Source: Chromera velia
Taxonomy: Eukaryota > Sar > Chromeraceae
NCBI GenBank assembly: GCA_018398765.1
Contig: JAHBMJ010000550.1
Location: forward strand, 1-42,509
Length of the DNA stretch: 42,509 nucleotides
Direction: 5' to 3'
Part shown: piece by piece, positions 20,824 through 33,506 of the stretch
Numbering within the stretch: position 1 is the first letter of the stretch
How the letters are laid out: every line of letters begins with the position of its first letter
Program-made: the position numbers and the translations under genes
Notes under the pieces: model-generated
Told to the model about the DNA's origin: nothing
The model's input: the letters and a program-made list of their open reading frames with translations, nothing else
Databases searched by the model: none

Positions 20824-21216
20824 AATCACAAAGGAACCGATTAAAGATACAAAGAGCCTCTTTTGTCTCTCAGAGCTCTACATAAATTATTGGAGGGGCA
20901 AAATGGAAGGAAAACGGACCCCTTCTTGTGGTGAAAAGAAGGATTTAGTTTAACAGGCACACCGCTTCGCTTTAGGACAGGAGAGAAGCACAGAAGGAAG
21001 AAAAGAAAAGAAAAGAGGGACTCTGACGGAGTGAAAGAAAAGGGCTCAACTCAACAACAAAACGGAAGCGATGCAGAAAGAAAACCAAAGAAGTGCAACA
21101 GCCGGTGTGGGAGCAGAGGTAAAGGGGAGCTCGAAATCGGAGAAGAATTCTTTTCGCTCTGGGGCGCATAACAACTTGAAATTTCTCTTCTTTCACTCAC
21201 TACCCCCTTGCTAGTC

Positions 21217-21252
<36 letters not shown>

Positions 21253-23624
21253 CACACATATGTACACACACACATGCGTACACACATACACACGAACTTT
21301 TTGATCTCAGTGATCAGTCTGTGGATGTCATTCTCGTACTTCCACTCCCCCTTCTTGTTGAGGGATTCCACTCCCTTATAGAACTGTAAATTCCATTCTC
21401 TGTTCTCCTTCAGCCCCTTCCACTCCTCTGAGGCACCCTGGTCGTGCAGCATCAGCTCACCCTCCTGCGCACCCGAGCCAAGCTGAGGAAGCTGGCTCGT
21501 GTTCGCATGCAGGAGGCGGTTGGTTGCCTCCATGAAACTCTTGTTTCCTTCCTTTTCATCCTCCTCTTCTTCATCATCCCCCTCAATCTCCAACTCCTTC
21601 CCTTTCTTTTCCCAGTCCATTTTCTCCTCCGGCTCCTCCTCATCTCCCTCGTCACTCTCGACAAATCCATCATCACTCAACTCGTCCTGCCCTGCCCCAG
21701 CTGTCGACTGAGCAACCAGGTCAGACTCTATGTCCCCACCCCCTCCTCCTAGCATCACAGACGTGTCATCAGGAATGTCTCCCATCAACCCGCCCTCGTC
21801 TGAACCCTCCCCCATCATTTCGTCATCTTCTGGGATCGCAGCGAGACGCTGCGGGTGACGGGCGGGCTCTGCGAGTGGGTCGACTCTTGTCTGCTGTTGG
21901 TTTCGTCTGCGTGCCCTTCTCTGCAGCTTTCTGTTCTCTTCAGCCTGCTTCGCTCTGAGTACGAGCAGGCCATCAAAGTCCGCAAGGCCGAGGGAAATTC
22001 CTCTCTTCTCACAGAGGAGCTTCTTTCGGCGTAGAGGGATCGCTGCAGGACCTTTCTTTGTCTTCTCCCCTTTCCCCCCACCACTCACATCCGCAGACGC
22101 AGAGGCAGCAGACGACTCTCTCTCTACCGTCACACCCCCAAATCCCTGCAACCCCTGCCCTCTGTGGTTTGCAATGCACATCGCATGTCGTTTGTGCGCG
22201 GGAAGGGAGGGGGGGAAGGCACCGATGGAAAGACCTAAGCAAATCCGATCAACACCTCTCCCCACTGCCCTCTCCTCTGCCACGGCAGACGCCCCCCAAA
22301 TTCCATTCAGGAGCCCCGCACGGCCAGAGGCCGACATGAGGGCACAGGGGGCTAGAGTCATGGACGAGAAGATGCGATCTTTTGCTTCTTCGAATTTATC
22401 GGAAACGCTCTCCCACCCTCTGCACAGAGCCATTTTATTCCCACCACTCTCACTGGGACGGCCGTCATGGGGATTGTCGGGGTCCATGAGGGTCTGGTCA
22501 AGAGACATGACAAAGTCTCCCATGTCATCATCATCATCATCATAAGGATCGTCATCCATCTCTCCATCTCCCATTCCGGTATCCATCCCACCCCCCTGGT
22601 CCATCTCGGGACCCCCACCTGTGCCGTCCCCCTCCGCATCCGCGGCAGCATCCCCCCCCTCACCCTCACCCTCCCCTGCTGCATCAAATCCCTCCTCATA
22701 TGCCCCCCACCCTGCATCGTCATCTCCCTCGTTCGCTTCAAACACGAACTCCCCGTCTCCGTCTCCCATCTGACCTCCACTCACTCTCTCATCCTCCTCA
22801 TCCTCCTCCCCCCCCCTTCTCTCTCGATCAGGAGAACCCTCAACACCCCCGTCCATGTCGATGGGGAGACCCCCGTCCCTCGGGGACAGACCAATACCAG
22901 CCCCCCTGCCACCCAACCCAAGAGGCACACCAGCATGTCTCTGAGCCACGACGGGATCGCTGTTGGGCCCACCCAGGAGCCTCGCTTCACCCACGGTGAC
23001 ACGGGAACGCCCCCGGATCATCGTGTTCCCCCCACCCGGCTGCACGTATGACAGCGGTGCGGCTGCCTTTCGGTGCACGAGTGTTGGGATGAGGTGACGG
23101 TCTGACTCGTCCAGGAGGGGGATTCCTGTGAGGTGCAGGATGCCTTTTCTGATTTTCTGGTTCAGTCTCTTGATGTGGTCTTCGTCTTGGAGGCGGGGCT
23201 GGAGAGCAAGGGGGATGCGGGTCGGGCGGGCGGTGGGGTCTTCCTCTGCGTCTGCTGCTATGAGACCACCAGTAGAGGCGGACTTTCGGGAGAGACAGTC
23301 AATGAAAGACAACACGTCAGAAAGGACCTCTGTAAATAAATAGTCAAACTCGGCACTGCTACCCCCCTTTTTCCCACGTCTCATATTGTTTCTCATCTTT
23401 GCCTTGCAAGGCTCGACAGCCAGCTTCAACTGCTCAAGAGCAGTATCAAGTTTGGACCACTTATCGTCGAGCTGCCTGAGCGCATCCATAAACTTTTGAG
23501 CCAAATCACGAAAGTCGACTTCGATTCCATCCTCAATATCGCGCTGAATCTGCTCACCCTGCTCGAGCAGGTCTTGCAGATCATCAGGCTCTCGATCTTC
23601 GCTCGACCGGAATCTGTGTGCCAT
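20310..23624 (-). CDS. NCAPH2: Condensin-2 complex subunit H2 (kleisin-beta)
   Basis: Exon 1 is 23624-21298 from ATG; exon 2 is 20733-20310, ending at TGA. The donor is GTTCGT and the acceptor TTTGCAG, phase-matched (2751 nt, 916 residues). The N-terminal region (about 15-110) is helical and ends with a motif A-E-F-D-Y-L-F-T-E-V-L-S-D-V-L-S-F-I that parallels the conserved Y-L-Y-x-L-V-x-x-x-L-D-F-I of CAP-H2. The C-terminal part (about 750-835) has a W-x(n)-D-I-H-x-L-I-x-E stretch and F-F-Q-L continuing across the intron, resembling the CAP-H2 winged-helix domain. In condensin II these two ends clamp the SMC2 neck and SMC4 head during mitotic chromosome compaction. The centre is long, acidic and disordered (Asp/Gly/Glu runs, about 260-400 and 640-720). 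A pyrimidine-rich acceptor-like CTTGCAG just upstream of ATG suggests a 5' UTR intron. The assignment is from remembered motifs, not a search. Confidence 0.68.
20759..20820. repeat. (CA)n(GA)n in the CAP-H2 intron
   Basis: Reads as (TC)n(TG)n in the sense of the gene. It sits just upstream of the 3' splice site of the only coding intron. Confidence 0.96.
21216..21295. repeat. (CA)n in the CAP-H2 intron next to the donor
   Basis: Reads as (TG)n with ATG/ACG interruptions in the sense of the gene, starting within a few bases of the 5' splice site. Confidence 0.95.
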
Positions 23625-24294
23625 CTTGGCTGATCCCGATGCTGCAAGCACAGAAAGAAAGAAAACAAAGGGATGGACAAACAAACTGAAGGCGTGTTGG
23701 GCAGATACTTTTTTTGCTTCAGTGGCAACTGCGGGAACATTTGAACCGAAAGAAAATTCCCAACATGTTTTCTAGTTCTGTACTGACACTCTAAGCCCCT
23801 TCTCTGCCTTTTGCCGAAAAGAAAACCAATCACTCGAAGCAACTGACCAGAAAGGTTCCGCTTGTTGCAGATACAACAACGTCAAGTTGGGGATATCCGT
23901 CTCCTCTTGCGTTCAAGCTTCTCAGTGGAAAACAGAAGGCAAAGCAGAAACGGTCTCAAGTCACGTCTTTGGCGTCCGGAAGAGATTCGTTGGGTGCTTT
24001 GCAAGTGGGAGAAGTTCTCGCTGAATTTCCATCACGTTAATTTGATTGGAAAATTGTGGGGCCAGTTTGTGCATGGCACAGTTTGATTCCCCAATTAATT
24101 TTCATGCACTTTTTTTCGTCACCGCCTCGGCCCGGCCCGGGGCCGGCCGGCCCAACCGCGCAGGTATCCCGGCGCGGCAGCTTGATTTCCGCCCATGCAT
24201 GCACACCAAAGGGAACAGAAACGGCTCGATCCACTTTGCAGGATTTCTTGACTTATCCCCAACCTCTCTTTGAGAGAAATTAGGCTGCGGGAAA
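23625..24294. promoter_or_regulatory. Divergent promoter region between NCAPH2 and RPL17
   Basis: 670 bp separating the two start codons, so both promoters are presumably here. A very GC-rich patch with GGCC/CCGG palindromes lies at 24121-24176, about 120-175 bp before the RPL17 ATG. No TATA box is obvious. A splice-acceptor-like sequence just before the NCAPH2 ATG suggests part of this interval is a 5' UTR intron of that gene. Confidence 0.5.
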
Positions 24295-24858
24295 ATGGTG
24301 AAGTACTGCAAGGAGCCCACCAATAACAGCAAGGCGGCGAAGGCCAAGGGAGTGGACCTCCGTGTTCACTTCAAGAACACCTATGAGGTCGGCACGACCA
24401 TCAAGGGCATGAGCCTCTCTAAGGCTCAGAAGTACCTTGAGGCTGTCCTCAAGAGGCAGAGGTGCGTGCCTTTCCGCAAGTTCACCGGCTGCATTGGCCG
24501 CACTGCTCAGGCCAAGGAGTGGGGGTACACCCAGGGAAGGTGGCCCGTCAAGTCTGTGAAGATCTTCCTTGGTCTTCTCAAGAACGCAGAGTCCAATGCT
24601 GAGTTCAAGGGACTTGATACCGAGAACGTCCTCATCAAGCACGTGTGCGTCCAGAGAGCACAGAAGGGCCGCAGGCGCACTTACAGAGCCCACGGACGCA
24701 TTAACGCTTACATGTCCTCTCCCTGCCACGTTGAGCTGATCCTTGAGGAGAAGCCTGAGGACGTCGAGAAGCCCACTGACATCGCTGACAAGAAGGTGGT
24801 GCGTCTCACTCGCAAGCAGAAGGCCATCATGCGCCTCACTGCTGGCACTGGCCACTAA
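24295..24858 (+). CDS. RPL17: 60S ribosomal protein L17 (uL22)
   Basis: Intronless 187-residue frame from ATG 24295 to TAA. It encodes the complete eukaryotic uL22/L17 protein: the N-terminal M-V-K-Y start, the H-F-K-N-T-Y-E segment, the C-V-P-F-R-K-F motif, the [13 protein letters not shown] insertion typical of eukaryotes, and the conserved beta-hairpin region [20 protein letters not shown] that lines the peptide exit tunnel. Length matches the family (about 184 in animals). The third codon position is strongly C/G-biased compared with neighbours, as expected for a highly expressed gene. It is the only gene here without an intron apart from the RINGv-TPR gene. It acts in the cytosolic large ribosomal subunit. 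Confidence 0.98.
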   Translation: MVKYCKEPTNNSKAAKAKGVDLRVHFKNTYEVGTTIKGMSLSKAQKYLEAVLKRQRCVPFRKFTGCIGRTAQAKEWGYTQGRWPVKSVKIFLGLLKNAESNAEFKGLDTENVLIKHVCVQRAQKGRRRTYRAHGRINAYMSSPCHVELILEEKPEDVEKPTDIADKKVVRLTRKQKAIMRLTAGTGH

Positions 24859-25249
24859 GTGCAGCTGAGGACTCACACAGATCTGAAGGCAGCCGGCGCA
24901 TGTTTCTTCCGGATGAGTCTCTTCTTCCTCCTGACAGCCTGGGGTCTTCACTTAGGAGAAGGAGGGGGAGGTTGGACAGGTTGAATCTAGTGCTTGACTG
25001 TCCTTCAAGATGAAGAAAAAAGACTTTGCAGCCTTTCCAAATCCCGCCACTGCAGTAGATATGAAACCGAAGACAAGCAGAGAGTACTGCAGGTGATAAA
25101 TTCCCGTGCATCGATCAAAGCTATTACCCATTCCTGCTTTCTGTCCCTTCTCTTTTTACGTAATTGCTTTTATCCTACCTGTTTTGCATTTTGTTTCTGA
25201 GAGGAGGGAAACACTTTTCCTCTGTGCTCTTGTTGGTCCGTGTCTGTCT

Positions 25250-25590
25250 GTTTGTTGCTTTCTTTCGTTTTGTCTGATGTTTTCATCAAGAGGAGGGAAA
25301 GGTCTGTCTGTCTGTCTGCTGTCTTTCCGGTCCCCTGCCCACGTTGTCTGTTTGTTTTGTTTTTTTGTCTTTGTTCGTTCTTGCTTTCTTCTTTTCTGTT
25401 GTGCACATGAAGAAAAGAAGGGAGAAGAAAGAGCATATAGTCTGTCTGCCTGCCTGACTGTCTGCCCCGTGCCCACTTGGTCTGAGTTGTCGTGATGTTC
25501 TTTTGTCTTTGTTGCTTTCTTTCTTTTTGTCTGGTGTGTTCATGAAGAAGAGGAGGAAAAGAAACCATGTAGTCTCTCTGTCTCCACGCC
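25250..25590 (+). repeat. Three degenerate copies of a ~120-bp minisatellite unit
   Basis: Cores at about 25252-25315, 25374-25460 and 25510-25586. Each runs from a T-rich GCTTTCTTTCTTTTTGTCTG stretch, through TTCATGAAGAAAAGA and a purine block, to ATAGTCTGTCTG. A fourth copy lies at 26834-26910 and an inverted core at about 32010-32050. The unit ends in TCTG repeats, so it is linked to the microsatellites around it. Confidence 0.75.
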
Positions 25591-26737
25591 TTCCTGTCTT
25601 CTTGCCTTTCCCCTCTGTATCTCTGTCTGTCTCTGTCTGAAAAGAAAGCGTGTGGGCACGCACTGCCTGCTTCGTCTTTCACTGTGTATCTCGCCTTGGT
25701 GCCCCTTGTTTGTTTTTCCTTCCTTTCCTGCCTGCGTGTAGGTCTGCCCTTTTTCTGGAGACTGTCCTTTCTGCTCGCCTGCTTGTCTTGTCTTGCACGG
25801 ATCTGCAGATCCTCTGCTTGCATGCCCATGCTGTCTTTTGGTCTGGCTCCGCTTTCTGTTTTTTCTTGTCATTGATTGCGTTCCGCGACCTTGCGCGAGA
25901 CTGGGGGAAAGGCGTCTAGTAGCATGGAGAGAAAGATGAAGCAGATAATCTATTTCTCGGTGTAGGTGTGTGTTTGTGCGTGAGAGCGCGTCTGTTTGTG
26001 TGTCGCTCTGTAGTGCTCCGAGAAGCGCATTGGCTGTCTGGTTTGCGATGTGTCTTGTTCTGCAGTTTTTTTGTTTTTTTGTCAATCTTCCATCCGTCTG
26101 TCTTCGTTTGCGAGCCTGCTGATCCTGCTCTGTTTGTTTTGCGCTATTGGATCTTTCGCAGTCCATTCTTTCACTGTCTCTCTGCCCCATGCTTCGCCTA
26201 CCTACCTCTCTCTGTCACGCATCCATCGGTTGAAGCCTTTTCTAGCTCCCCGCTTTTTGTCCTCGCTGATCGATCGATTCTGTACGTGCGTTTTCGGTTC
26301 TGTTGGACAGGTGGCTCCGACGATCGACTGATGCATGGAACTTTTATCCCCGCACCATTCATCGTGCACCCACTCCTTTTTTCTTCCGTGCTTCCATCTT
26401 TCTGTCCCTCTCGGTGGTCTCCTCAAGTTTTGTGCGTTGTATCTGAGAGTGTGTACGTCGTTCGTGCTCTGCCCCTCCATGCATCAATCCACCCTCTCCT
26501 TGCCTGTCTGGGTCTTCAGTGTGAACGTTCCAGTGTGTGCCTGCATGTACGTGAGTGGGTGTGCGCGTGCGTGGGAGACTTGAGAGTGCAGAAGTCTCGG
26601 GCAGCGTTTTATCATTGCTTCCATGTAACTAACTCTCCCGGGGACTGGATCTCTCGTTTTTCCTCGGCATTTCTTTCTCAAGACCTGTGCATGTGTGTGG
26701 GAGTGCGCCGCTGCGTGGGTGCTTGAGTATGCTGCCT

Positions 26738-27035
<298 letters not shown>

Positions 27036-27165
27036 TAGGCTCGGTATGTACTATATATTAACATAATCAGTGTTCTTATCACATGTAGATTTTTTTAAAA
27101 CATTAAGTTGGGAGAAAAGACTTAGCGGCCGAACGTTCTATTAACTTTTATATCTAGTTTCGTAT

Positions 27166-27202
27166 ATTGATTGATTGATTGATTGATATGTCCGCCCTAG
27201 GG
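27166..27202 (-). repeat. Inverted copy of the 18050 repeat end
   Basis: The reverse complement reads CCCTAGGGCGGACATATC followed by ATCA repeats, matching 18050-18083 apart from one base. Neighbouring sequence is AT-rich and unrelated to that at 18 kb. Confidence 0.6.
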
Positions 27203-27413
27203 TATAGTCTGATGATAGTGATAGTGATTTAAGTGGTGCCCTACTAGTTTAAATATAACGTACATAATATACCGATTGATTGATATACTAACACATATGA
27301 TCTTATGATTAAGCGATTTAATAGTTTCTTTAATTAATACTTGATCGACAGCCCGGATATCGGTGTCACATCGCTGTATGGTGATCGACTTCTTAGTCGA
27401 CTTTGCTGACTTA

Positions 27414-27617
27414 GGCTCCCCACACATAAAAAAATAAATAAATAAATAAACTTAGGTTAAAACCGGAATTATAGTTTTTTTATTTTTGACCGTCAGCTGG
27501 GCTTTGAGACAATGAAATTCGGATTTAAACCGCGTGCTTCAAAAAAATAAATAAAAAAATAAAAAATAAAAGTGATTTGGGGCAATTAACTTCTTTTTTT
27601 TTTATGTATGGGGAGCC
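27414..27617. mobile_element. 204-bp TA-flanked inverted-repeat element (mariner-like MITE?)
   Basis: The left arm starts GGCTCCCCACACATAAAA and the right arm is its inverse with one mismatch (GGCTCCCCATACATAAAA). Both arms are directly bordered by TA (27412-27413 and 27618-27619), as Tc1/mariner insertions are. The interior is A/T-rich with TAAA repeats and no coding capacity. The arms are only about 20 bp with part of them poly-A, so chance or another element class remains possible. Confidence 0.55.
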
Positions 27618-29090
27618 TAGTTGCAGAATATTGCAGAAGTCTGACACTTTTTCTCTTACCTATAGTTTCTCATCAGAAAGATTAAGCAAAACCACATGGG
27701 TGCAGGCCGATATTTAGTAGTGCATGCACCATGGCTAAGACCAGCTACACGGAAATTTCTGAAACATAAGTTTTATAACATCTTATTCTATCTTATACGA
27801 TTAAGAATAAACCGTATATATAAACAGAAGTTGAATAATTATATATCAACAGAAACTGGCCATATTAATAGTTCATTCTCTTTTACTAATTATAGTTGCT
27901 TGCGAACTCAGCCGAACTGAAAACATGTACTGCATATCACAGTATAAAGTATATTCAAGTCGATTATTCCAAGCGGAATAGAAAATGATAGCAGGTTGAA
28001 AGGTACGTTATCAAAATGATAAGCAGCGCTACGATTGACCAGAGTAGAGAAGAAGATGTACGGTAAAGTTAATTTGTTGCGTCTTTTTTTCTTTTTCTTT
28101 TTTTGTGTTTCTTCTTTCTTCGATCATCGGTTCAATTGAAGAAGCATTTGAGACGGTGACCAAACAAACTGTACACAAGTCTGGTCTGTCTATATTTGCA
28201 AGTGAACCCGACAAAAAAGAGAAAAGACGAAAAGACGAAATCATTAAAGGTCGAAGAACGATCTTCTGCCGTGCGAGCCTTCTTGGCATTTGAAATCTTT
28301 GTCTCAGAATTCTCTTTTAACTCACTGCACTCTTTGCATTACCCCAAGAGAGCGTGCGTGGTTGCCTTTGTAATTTCCCTTTCATATGAATTCTTTCTCT
28401 TTTTCTTTCATGCTGGCACATTTTCTCTATCCAATCTTCGTGATTTTCCACTTTGAAAGTTGCTCACAGGGTCTTTACACGACGTCTGATCGAACTGTGT
28501 AATGCCCTCCTCAAGCAAGAAACAAAACCTGCACCTACGCATCTATTTACTTTCCCCTTCCCAGCCCCACCCCATCTGCCCCTCCATCAAAACAAGAATG
28601 AAGTTTTGCATTCCATTAAGCGAAAGTCGATCCTCCCTTGTGCTTCCAGTTCAAGTCAAAAAGCCGGCCCTGCTTTGAAGGCTCAGTTTGGAGCTTGACA
28701 GACAACTCTTGCTTCGAAGAGTCGGTGAAGACGTTCAGGGTCGAGCGTGACTTCCTTGACTGCATGTGCCTGAAGGTGGCATGGAAAAAAAGATCTCCAT
28801 CCATCCGTCCACCCCCCGCGTTCCACGTTTTGTAATTTTAGATATTAATAGTTGAATCGCGCAGACGTCAACCCCTCCACCCTCTCTCCCTCACCTCATC
28901 CATTCTGATTGTTAAAAGACGTATACAGTCTATCTAGAGTCCCGCCCCCAACCTCTCCCCACCCCCTCATGCTCTAATTCGCAGCTCTCCTTCCCCACCC
29001 CCAACGGCTTCTTAGCTCAGTTTGATTTTTTTCTCTCACGCATTGTGTTGAACTCCTTCTTCCTCCTCCTCCTCCTCCTGCTGAGCTCGA

Positions 29091-29311
29091 TCAGCTCGGG
29101 TCTTCCTGGAAGTATTTGGGGTCCATGTTGGAAGGGGGCCGTGGGAGGAGTTCGCTGTCCTCTGGGAGGAGCTCGTCGGCCCTCGAAGAGGGGACTGCAT
29201 ATGCACATACACACACACACACATACATACACACACACACACGCACACTCATACACACGCACACTCATACACACGCAACAACACACACACACACACACAC
29301 ATACACACACA

Positions 29312-29349
<38 letters not shown>

Positions 29350-29972
29350 TGCAGAATGCAGCAAGACAGAGGTAAATGGGGATAAGGCCGATAGAATCTT
29401 CAGAACCTGGAGCACAACAAGCAAACATAGAAGGAAGAAAGGTCATCAACTGACTCACTGACTGACCGCTCGAGCTCAGCCACTCTTTCCTCTCGCCGTC
29501 TTCCCATCGCCCTTTCCTCGAGCTTCCTGCAGAAATCAAGCGATAAAGAAGCCAGGAAGGCAACGATCGATTCATTTGTGCCTCTGCGCATCTGCTCATC
29601 CTTCTTGGTACTTCAGCAGGACGCTAGCGCATCAAATAACGGATCTCGGAAAGAGAAAGGGCGTTCAACGAAGAAGTTTCACTTCATGGAAACAGCACAC
29701 CATGCACGCACATTGGATGGATAAACAGAACCCAAGAAAAACAGACAGTTAGACTGACCAGAGGCGCTTGTGAAAACTCCGATGCCGTGTTGTTTCCCGT
29801 TTCTGCACCGACAATGGCGATTACCACATCTGTCTTTCTGTCTTTCTGTCCATCTGTCTGTCTGTCTGTCTGTCTGTCTTTCTTTCTTTCTTTCTTTCTT
29901 TCTTTCCTTTCTTTCCTTTCTTCCTTCCTTCCTTCCTTCCTTCCTCCTTCTTCTCTTTCTATCGGTCTCTTC

Positions 29973-30003
<31 letters not shown>

Positions 30004-31737
30004 GTCTGCCTTGCTTCCTTCCTTCCTTCCTTCCTTCCTTCTAAAAGCTTGCTCTGCCTCACTTCATGCACCCAAATACGTCAAGCCCGCTTTTTTGTCA
30101 TGTTGAAAACATCCCTTATACACAGTGTGAGAGTCACGCACAAAATGCAGGACAGAAGGCTGCCTCGCAGACAAAAAGGAGGCAGTAATACACATCGTAT
30201 CAGAACTCAAGCAATGGAGAAAACATAGACCGGAATGAAAAGTGCACATTTTTTCAGGCGAGATGCTTTGTCTGTCTTTTTGCGCCTTCACCTAGGCTTC
30301 TTTTATTTCTCTTCCACGCGCAGAAGGGATTTGCTTTTTCCCTTCTTGTCTGTGTGCCTGTCTGTCTGTCTGTCTGTCTGTCTGCTCATCTTTGTGGGAG
30401 AGGCCCCAGAGAGAAGAAAAAGGAAGAGAAAAGGGCAAAGGAAAGACTTCAAAAAACCGCGCCAAGGAACAAGCCAGACAGGCAGACAGGGAGATAGACA
30501 GACAGGCGGAAATAAAGAACGAAGGCAAGGAAGGAAGAAAGGAAGCAAGTAAGAAAGGAAGAGAGAGACATCGATTCATTCAGCGAAGGAGACTCACCGC
30601 CAGAATCCAGCATGCTTCCTGCCGTCAGCTGCGTCGATCGAGCAAAACATGGAAAAGAACAAGGATTGATGAGGGTCAGAGGTAAATAAAACCCTTTTCG
30701 TCAATCCAGCAGACTGACAGACAATCAATTTGCGTGCACGGTCATGTTCCCTCTCACCAAATTACGCAGAAGCTGATTACATGGACTGAATCATCTGCTA
30801 TACTCACAGCTTTCTTTTCGTGTATCGACCCGATCTACATCCAAACGTGCTTCTCCTTCTCACACCTTCTTTCACTCATCATCCATCCACTCGCAGAACC
30901 TGAGCTAAACGTCAAAATGTTCAGGAACCAGGGTGTATTTGTTCCCCTCTTGGACTCTTCTTTCCTTCTTTGTCTTTGCTTCCCTTCTTCTTTTCTCTCT
31001 CCTTGCTCCCTTCCGACTACCCCCGAACGGACAAATCAACGGACGGACCCCAAATGAACGTCCCCACTCCGTCCTTCTTATCCTGCTTGTACCATCCTTC
31101 GTATCTGCATGCACACACGAATGACGAAAAATGAAGCGGTGGATACTTATAATTCCACACATCTACCAGCATAGTCGCATGTGCGGACAGTCGCACAAAC
31201 ACTCTCGGAATTCTGGAGGCAGCCCCTGCCATTCGCGTCTCTTCAGCACAAGCAGAAAGAAAGCAGAGGGAAGGAAAAAGCAGAGAGAGGGAGGAAAAAG
31301 TCCCCGCCCCTTCAGTCTTCTCGAGAGAAGAGCACGGAAAGGCTAAGAAGGGTTGTGCAACAGAAAGGTAACCAGGCCCATTCCTCATTTTCTTTCTCGG
31401 ACCATTCAAGACTCTCACCCTTCCCCTGCCTTGCCCTACCGCCCTCACAGACTGATTTAATCCCTCACTCTCTGACCCTTTGAGAAAGTCCCACACTCAC
31501 CGTCTGCCGTCTTTCCACGTCATCATACCATACCCATCAAACTTCGAGTGCTTCCACTGGCCTTTGTACTTACGCCCGTCCGCCCACTGCGGCAGCAAGC
31601 AGTCAAAATTTGGGCAAACAAAAGTCAAAAAAAAAAATAAATGGAGAGAGGGGGGGCTCTCTATCGATGTGAAAGAGGAGCTTGCTCAACTTGCTAGTTA
31701 AGGTAATCTCTGGATGAGCCGACGAGGTCTCTCCGCC

Positions 31738-31784
<47 letters not shown>

Positions 31785-31867
31785 GCACGCACACACACAC
31801 ACACACACACACAAGCACGCACACACACACACACACACACACAAGCACGCACACACAGACACACACA

Positions 31868-31960
<93 letters not shown>

Positions 31961-32140
31961 GGAGACCGAGACGGAGAGAGGGGGACAGAAGCAAAGAGAT
32001 GGACAGACAGACAGACAGACTATATGTTTCTTCTTCTTGACTGACAAACAGACAGACAGACAGCATGGAAGGAAGGAAGGAAAGAAGAAAGAAAAAAAGA
32101 AAGAAAAAAAGAAAGAAAGAAAGAAAGAAAGAAAGAAAAA

Positions 32141-32192
<52 letters not shown>

Positions 32193-33474
32193 AAAAAAGA
32201 AAAAAAGAAAGGATCTGATCTTATCCTATCAACTGACCACGTAGATGCCGAAACCATCGAAGGCGCCGTCAACAAAGTCCCCACAGTACTTTGTCCCACT
32301 GGGCCATTCAAACTCTCCTGTGCCTGTCTTGGCCCCACGACTGCATTCGATTGATCGATGGATTACGTATTCGTCCGTCGACTCTATGATTTGCGCGTTC
32401 GTTCGTATTTGCTACTTGTCGATATGTGCTGCTTTGCATCTCTTCAGGCAAGATTACTCTTCTGGCATCGAGAGGTATTTGTACGAAGACAGAGGGCAGG
32501 CGAAGTGGTGCGAGAGGCAATGCTAAGGCCGTGACTGCTTGCTTCTTCCAGTCAAAATACATCTTACCAGAATGCCTACAGCCTCTGGAATGTCTCTGAG
32601 ACCCTAGTGTTCAGTTGGGAGGGAGAAAGAGGGAGGGAGAAGGAGAACTGACTTGTATGCTCCTGTGTATTTTGATCCGTCTGCGTGCAACAAGAAAGAC
32701 AATAGGGAAAAAGAGAGAAAGATAACTTGGCAAAAGCGGCAATATGCCCGCACAAATCCATGCATACGTATCGGATGGTCTGGGGGAAAGAAGGCGAACA
32801 GAATGGAATCGGATTCAGAAGTAAAAAAGGAACACCTGCAGCCCAATTTATTATTGCCGTCTGTACCCCCCTGTCCCTATTGGCACATTTTGACATCAAA
32901 TCACTCACCGATGTATTCCTCCTTTCCGTTGCCGTGTGCCATGTCCCAGGCCCACTCTCCTTCATATCTGAGGAGAACAGAAAGCAGAAAGCAACAGTGA
33001 GGTGAGGAAAACGAAAGAACAGAACCTCAGAGTGCAGTAGCGAAGCAGCACAGGAGAAGTGAAACAAAAACACTACAGGGTGACAGAGCATTTGAATGTG
33101 AGAAGAAAAAGTTGTCCTCAGAGAAACTTCGCAAAATGCAGAAACAGAAACCACTCCCAAAGCACGAATGCAGGAAGCATTCTCATGGGTGCCCTTTCAG
33201 GACGTGAGAGAAGCAATTTTAAAGAGCCCCCATGCAGAGAACCACCAGCCATGCACAAACGCACGCCCACTCACCAGGTCTCCCAATCAATCAATCAATC
33301 AAAGAATCAATCAATCAATCAATCATTGACGAAGCACACACATACAGACACTCACGTTGTTCCGCTGGAGCGGATCATTTTTCCAGAGCCGTGGGCTTTC
33401 CCTTCTCTCCAGTCGCCTATGTACACATCTCTGCTCAGACGAGGCACACGGAAGGAAGAAATCACGATTACACA

Positions 33475-33506
<32 letters not shown>

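Noticed and set aside
21051-21297. C-terminal extension of the CAP-H2 exon 1 frame with a Cys-Val run
   Set aside because: It begins at a phase-fitting splice donor and reads through a (TG)n tract. The exon at 20733 continues the domain instead.
22467-23051. Plus-strand open frame opposite the CAP-H2 exon
   Set aside because: It is a shadow of the acidic Gly/Asp-rich coding strand, rich in Pro/His/Thr as expected from the complement.
25968-26726. Long plus-strand open frame (252 codons) rich in Cys, Phe, Leu, Ser
   Set aside because: The sequence is T/C/G-biased and open in several frames. The translation has no domain and resembles other pyrimidine-tract artefacts in this window.
28690-28764. 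Short minus-strand exon-like frame ending in a stop after a CATGCAG site
   Set aside because: It reads protein-like, but I could not connect it in phase to any other exon. The MORN gene already has a convincing terminal exon at 29091.
31694-32338. 214-codon minus-strand frame with Cys-Val and Leu-Ser repeats
   Set aside because: It is translation of (CA)n, (GA)n and (GAAA)n microsatellites.
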